A stretch of 64,000 nucleotides of DNA from Aptenodytes patagonicus (taxonomy: Eukaryota > Chordata > Aves > Sphenisciformes > Spheniscidae), in the NCBI RefSeq assembly GCF_965638725.1, contig NC_134975.1, positions 1,004,179 through 1,068,178 on the forward strand, written 5' to 3'. Within the stretch, counting starts at the first letter, position 1. Every line of letters starts with the position of its first letter. A program made the position numbers and the translations under genes. Of the stretch, positions 61,203-64,000 are shown in pieces. The notes beneath the pieces are model-generated. The model had not been told where the DNA came from. It worked only from the letters and a program-made list of their open reading frames with translations, and searched no databases.

Positions 61203-64000
61203 GTATGTGGCGTTCAATCCAGGCCAGCTCTGAAAACGGTGCACATTAATATAGCATGACTGCAAGATTAATACCAGGGACCAGATGCACTGAAAAACGT
61301 CTCTACCTCCCATAAAAAGCTCTTGTGATCTGCATTTAATCAGGAGGAAAGGAAAGCCAGAGGCTTCCAAGTTTCTATTTTTTTTTTTTCCTTTTTTATG
61401 GTAGTATCAGGTTTTGTGGGGGTTGGGGGTTTTTGGGGTGGGTTTTTTTTTTTTTAGCTCTCGCCCTTTTTATTAAGACTGGAAGATTTATGGACAAAAG
61501 GTCTTTCACGTTTCTGCATGTGCTTTGAGGACGATGAACAAAATCTGACAAACCCAGCTTCCTCTCCTCAGCCCAGGTGTCAATTTTCTTGAGCTTTTAG
61601 GCTAGCAGTTAATAAATTAAAATGCCATCGAGTGCACTGGCTACTGCCGAGAGTGCATTTACAGAGCCCAAATGAGGCGCTCTGGCAGCGCACGGTCAAT
61701 GCAACCTTTATAAGATTGGGAAAAAAAAACCCCATGTATATTGTTGTCTGGCAGCAGATCACTGCCGGTTACAGATACTCTCCTGCCTTGTCAGTCCCCT
61801 TTCGTTTGGGCTTCTTAAAAGGGCGTGAGGTTTGTGTTACCGCTGGATGAAAAGGCTGTTGGCTGAGAACAAGAAACGAGGAGGAAATGCTTTCTTGAAG
61901 CCTCGAGAGTTCATAAGGGGAAACGAAGCGTCTGCTGCAAGAGCCTGGCACCCTTTTCCCAGGTTCATCTCCAGCCCAAATTCGGTGTTGAAGTAGGAAA
62001 TAGCAATTCAGTTGGTTTCTTAAAGCCTCCAAGTTAATTGTAGCTGTGGGTAGGATTGTAAGAGAGCTCGCGCAGCCTTTGCTGGAAGGGCAAAAAGCTT
62101 CTCCCGGGGGAGGGCTCACAGAGACGAAACAGGCTCCCAGAGGGAGAATTAATTTCAAATGGGATCAGGCTAATGGGAGTCGATGGCAAAGAATTTGGGG
62201 CAGGGGCTGAAAGAAACCTCAGATTCCTAAAGGTCGTTTTTCCTTCAGTTCGCCCCCTTTGTAAACAGGGTGCACAGCGGGAGGGTTAGCTTTTGCTTGA
62301 TAAACCCAGGGTGTAAATTGGCCAGGCGGTGATGAGGGGGCAGAAATGGGGTACAGTCCTATCTCCAGCTGAAGTCCCACCTGCTCTAACAGGGATGCAG
62401 CATTAAAAGTCCTCATCTTTGCTGCTCCCAGAGGTGTATGTTCCTCCTGTGCACAAACTCTCGCGGGTAAAACCGTGGGTGGGGATGACACACTTCAGTT
62501 TTAGCACAAGGAACAGCAGCGAGGGCAGGTCTAGCCCCCTCTCCCAGCTCCTCCGGGCTGATGCTCAGCGGGTTGCTCCAGGGTAAGCCACAAAGCAAAA
62601 AAAAACCCCAAACTTACTTAGCTGTGGTCAGTGCAGAACCAGCCTATTTAACACTAGCTTTCCCTGGCTGAGATCTTGATGGCAGATAGAGCTGCCGGGA
62701 GGTTTGCGAGGGCTATAAAGCATGCTGGCTTTGAGCGGTGAGATTAGGGCATGATTGCCCTACATTCCTCATGTCCTTTTTGGTTTTGTTTTTTTTTTTT
62801 AAGCCACCATTTTGTCTCTGGGTTTTCTTGTTCTCTCCCTCCCTCTTGCTTTGTGCCGAGTCCAGGGCAGCAGCCCGTGTGTTAATGAGCAGGAGGATTC
62901 AGCATACATCTCTTGCCGTAACTCCGTGGTTAAGCTAAAGAGAGTCGTAAAGAATTGTTCTCTCTCTGCCGGTTATAGCTGGCAGCAGAGAGGCTTATTT
63001 AAATGGGAACACGCACTTCTGGGGTGATGCTGTGGGCGGAAGAGCTGCTGCAATTCCTGGAGGTACAAATTGGAGAAGGGTAGGACGAGAGAGGTTATAC
63101 AGCTTTGCTTTGTGGCATTGTGAAAACTTCTGCTGGGAGATTTGGGCCCCGGGCTGGCGTGCGCGGCTCGGGAGGACATTGCTAAATGGGGAATGGTCCG
63201 AAAAGAGCCCTGAGAGCTGTTAAAGCACTGGAAAAACAGCCTCCTGCCGAGATCTTTAGTTGACGAAGTTTCTTGGTTTAATGAAGAGAGATTTGGGGGG
63301 AACCGAAGTGTGCTCGGAGGAGGCCTTTGCTTTATTAACAAAACCAATAGGTAGGGTTTGAAGTCAGACTGGAAATAAAGTGCAGTTCTGCGACAGCAGG
63401 GCGAAGTAATGGCCGGAGTCGCTTCCCGAAGGCTGCGGGAGACTCTCCACCACTGGCCAGTTTGAAATCAAATGGGATGTTTTCCGTAGACACTTCAGCT
63501 CGAGCACAGCTACTGCGCTCAAACGGGGAGCATCCGTGCCAAACAGCCGATGTTTTATGCAGGAGGTCAGGCTAAACTATCCCAGGGATCCCCTTTGTGC
63601 TTAAAAATCTATGTAGTTTTCTGCCAGATGGATTCTTTCGGTGTAATGTGCTCGTGCCGGGCTCCCACTAGTACCTGGACTCCTGACCTAACGTCACGCA
63701 GAAAAACGAGGCTCGCTGGGAGCGGGGAGATTTCTTTCTGCTTTATAGCCTGGGTGATGGCCAGAGAGATCATGACTCAACGTGTTAATATGGTGGAAAA
63801 CTGGCCCCAGAGGGATTGCTTTGGACAGTGGTGGTAATTATTAGCACTCCCACGTAGCCGTCTGTCCTAGGATGCGCGTTAATGTACGGAGCCGGCACAG
63901 GGAGGGAAGCGACTCTGCCCAGCTCTATTCCACATCAGCGGTGGAACTGCTCCGATCAGCCGTTTCCCCTCTTATCACTCCCTATTTTTAAGATCTGCTG
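61203..64000 (+). other. ATF7: Start of ATF7 intron 3 (incomplete)
   Basis: Noncoding from the GTATGT donor to the window end. Short T/G runs occur near 61379-61455. No exon with the expected TPTPTRFLKN-type coding sequence is visible, so the next exon is beyond 64000. Confidence 0.75.

Larger units (their letters stand above)
14340..64000 (+). other. ATF7: ATF7 transcription unit (partial, runs off the right end)
   Basis: ATF7 (ATF-a) is a nuclear bZIP transcription factor of the ATF2/CREB5 group. It binds CRE-like sites as homo- or heterodimers and is controlled by stress kinases through an N-terminal activation domain. In this window are the probable promoter and noncoding exon, coding exon 1 (35619-35666), coding exon 2 (61106-61202) and three introns, the last incomplete. 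The two coding exons are 25 kb apart. The phosphoacceptor threonines just after the zinc finger, the proline-rich middle and the bZIP domain must lie beyond 64000. ATP5MC2 directly upstream in the same orientation matches the mammalian gene order. Confidence 0.85.

Overview
The window reads as vertebrate, and almost certainly bird (sauropsid), genomic DNA. It holds the start of a posterior HOXC gene, a complete ATP5MC2 gene and the first exons of ATF7, all spliced and all on the + strand. Bird is inferred from a CR1 LINE tail at 26458-26555 of the type common in birds, an older sauropsid-type CR1 at about 37340-37745, very short spacing between genes, and the GC-rich, homopolymer-rich, minisatellite-rich texture typical of avian microchromosomes. 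No bacterial-type genes, CRISPR arrays or prophage are present, and most ORFs in the window are chance reading frames in introns, repeats and CpG islands.

Layout. 1-8880 is noncoding DNA upstream of a HOXC9-like gene, with two small tandem repeats (6030-6083 and 6111-6186) and many long G, C, T and A runs. 8881-9030 is the proximal promoter/5' UTR, and 9031-9091 is the first 61 coding bases of HOXC9, cut off by a 200-base run of N (9092-9291). Right of the gap are a 36-37 bp CA-rich minisatellite (9292-9690), an AT-rich island that may be a conserved noncoding element (9885-10000), and a GC-rich 26-28 bp minisatellite (10040-10925). A CpG-island promoter and noncoding exon lead into ATP5MC2, whose four coding exons lie within 12336-13592 with a poly(A) signal at 13719. 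About 0.6 kb further on, a second CpG island (14240-14760) is the probable ATF7 promoter. ATF7 coding exon 1 (35619-35666) and coding exon 2 (61106-61202) together encode the N-terminal C2H2 zinc finger. They are separated by introns of about 21 and 25 kb, and the window ends in the next intron.

What the genes do. HOXC9 is a posterior homeodomain transcription factor. ATP5MC2 encodes the mitochondrial ATP synthase c-ring subunit with a cleavable presequence. ATF7 is a bZIP transcription factor of the ATF2 family. ATP5MC2 and ATF7 are neighbours beside the HOXC cluster in mammals as well, so that pairing is conserved synteny and not a joint pathway.

Main anomaly. In mammals HOXC genes are transcribed opposite to ATP5MC2/ATF7, and HOXC10-HOXC13 plus CALCOCO1 lie between. 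Here HOXC9 is on the same strand as ATP5MC2 and only a 200-N gap plus repeats separate them. The simplest reading is a misoriented or misjoined contig with a placeholder gap; a real rearrangement is less likely. I found no clearly novel biological system. The best structural leads are a 79-nt pre-miRNA-like hairpin at 45849-45927, a perfect 15-bp snapback hairpin at 22845-22883, and the small tandem repeats upstream of HOXC9.
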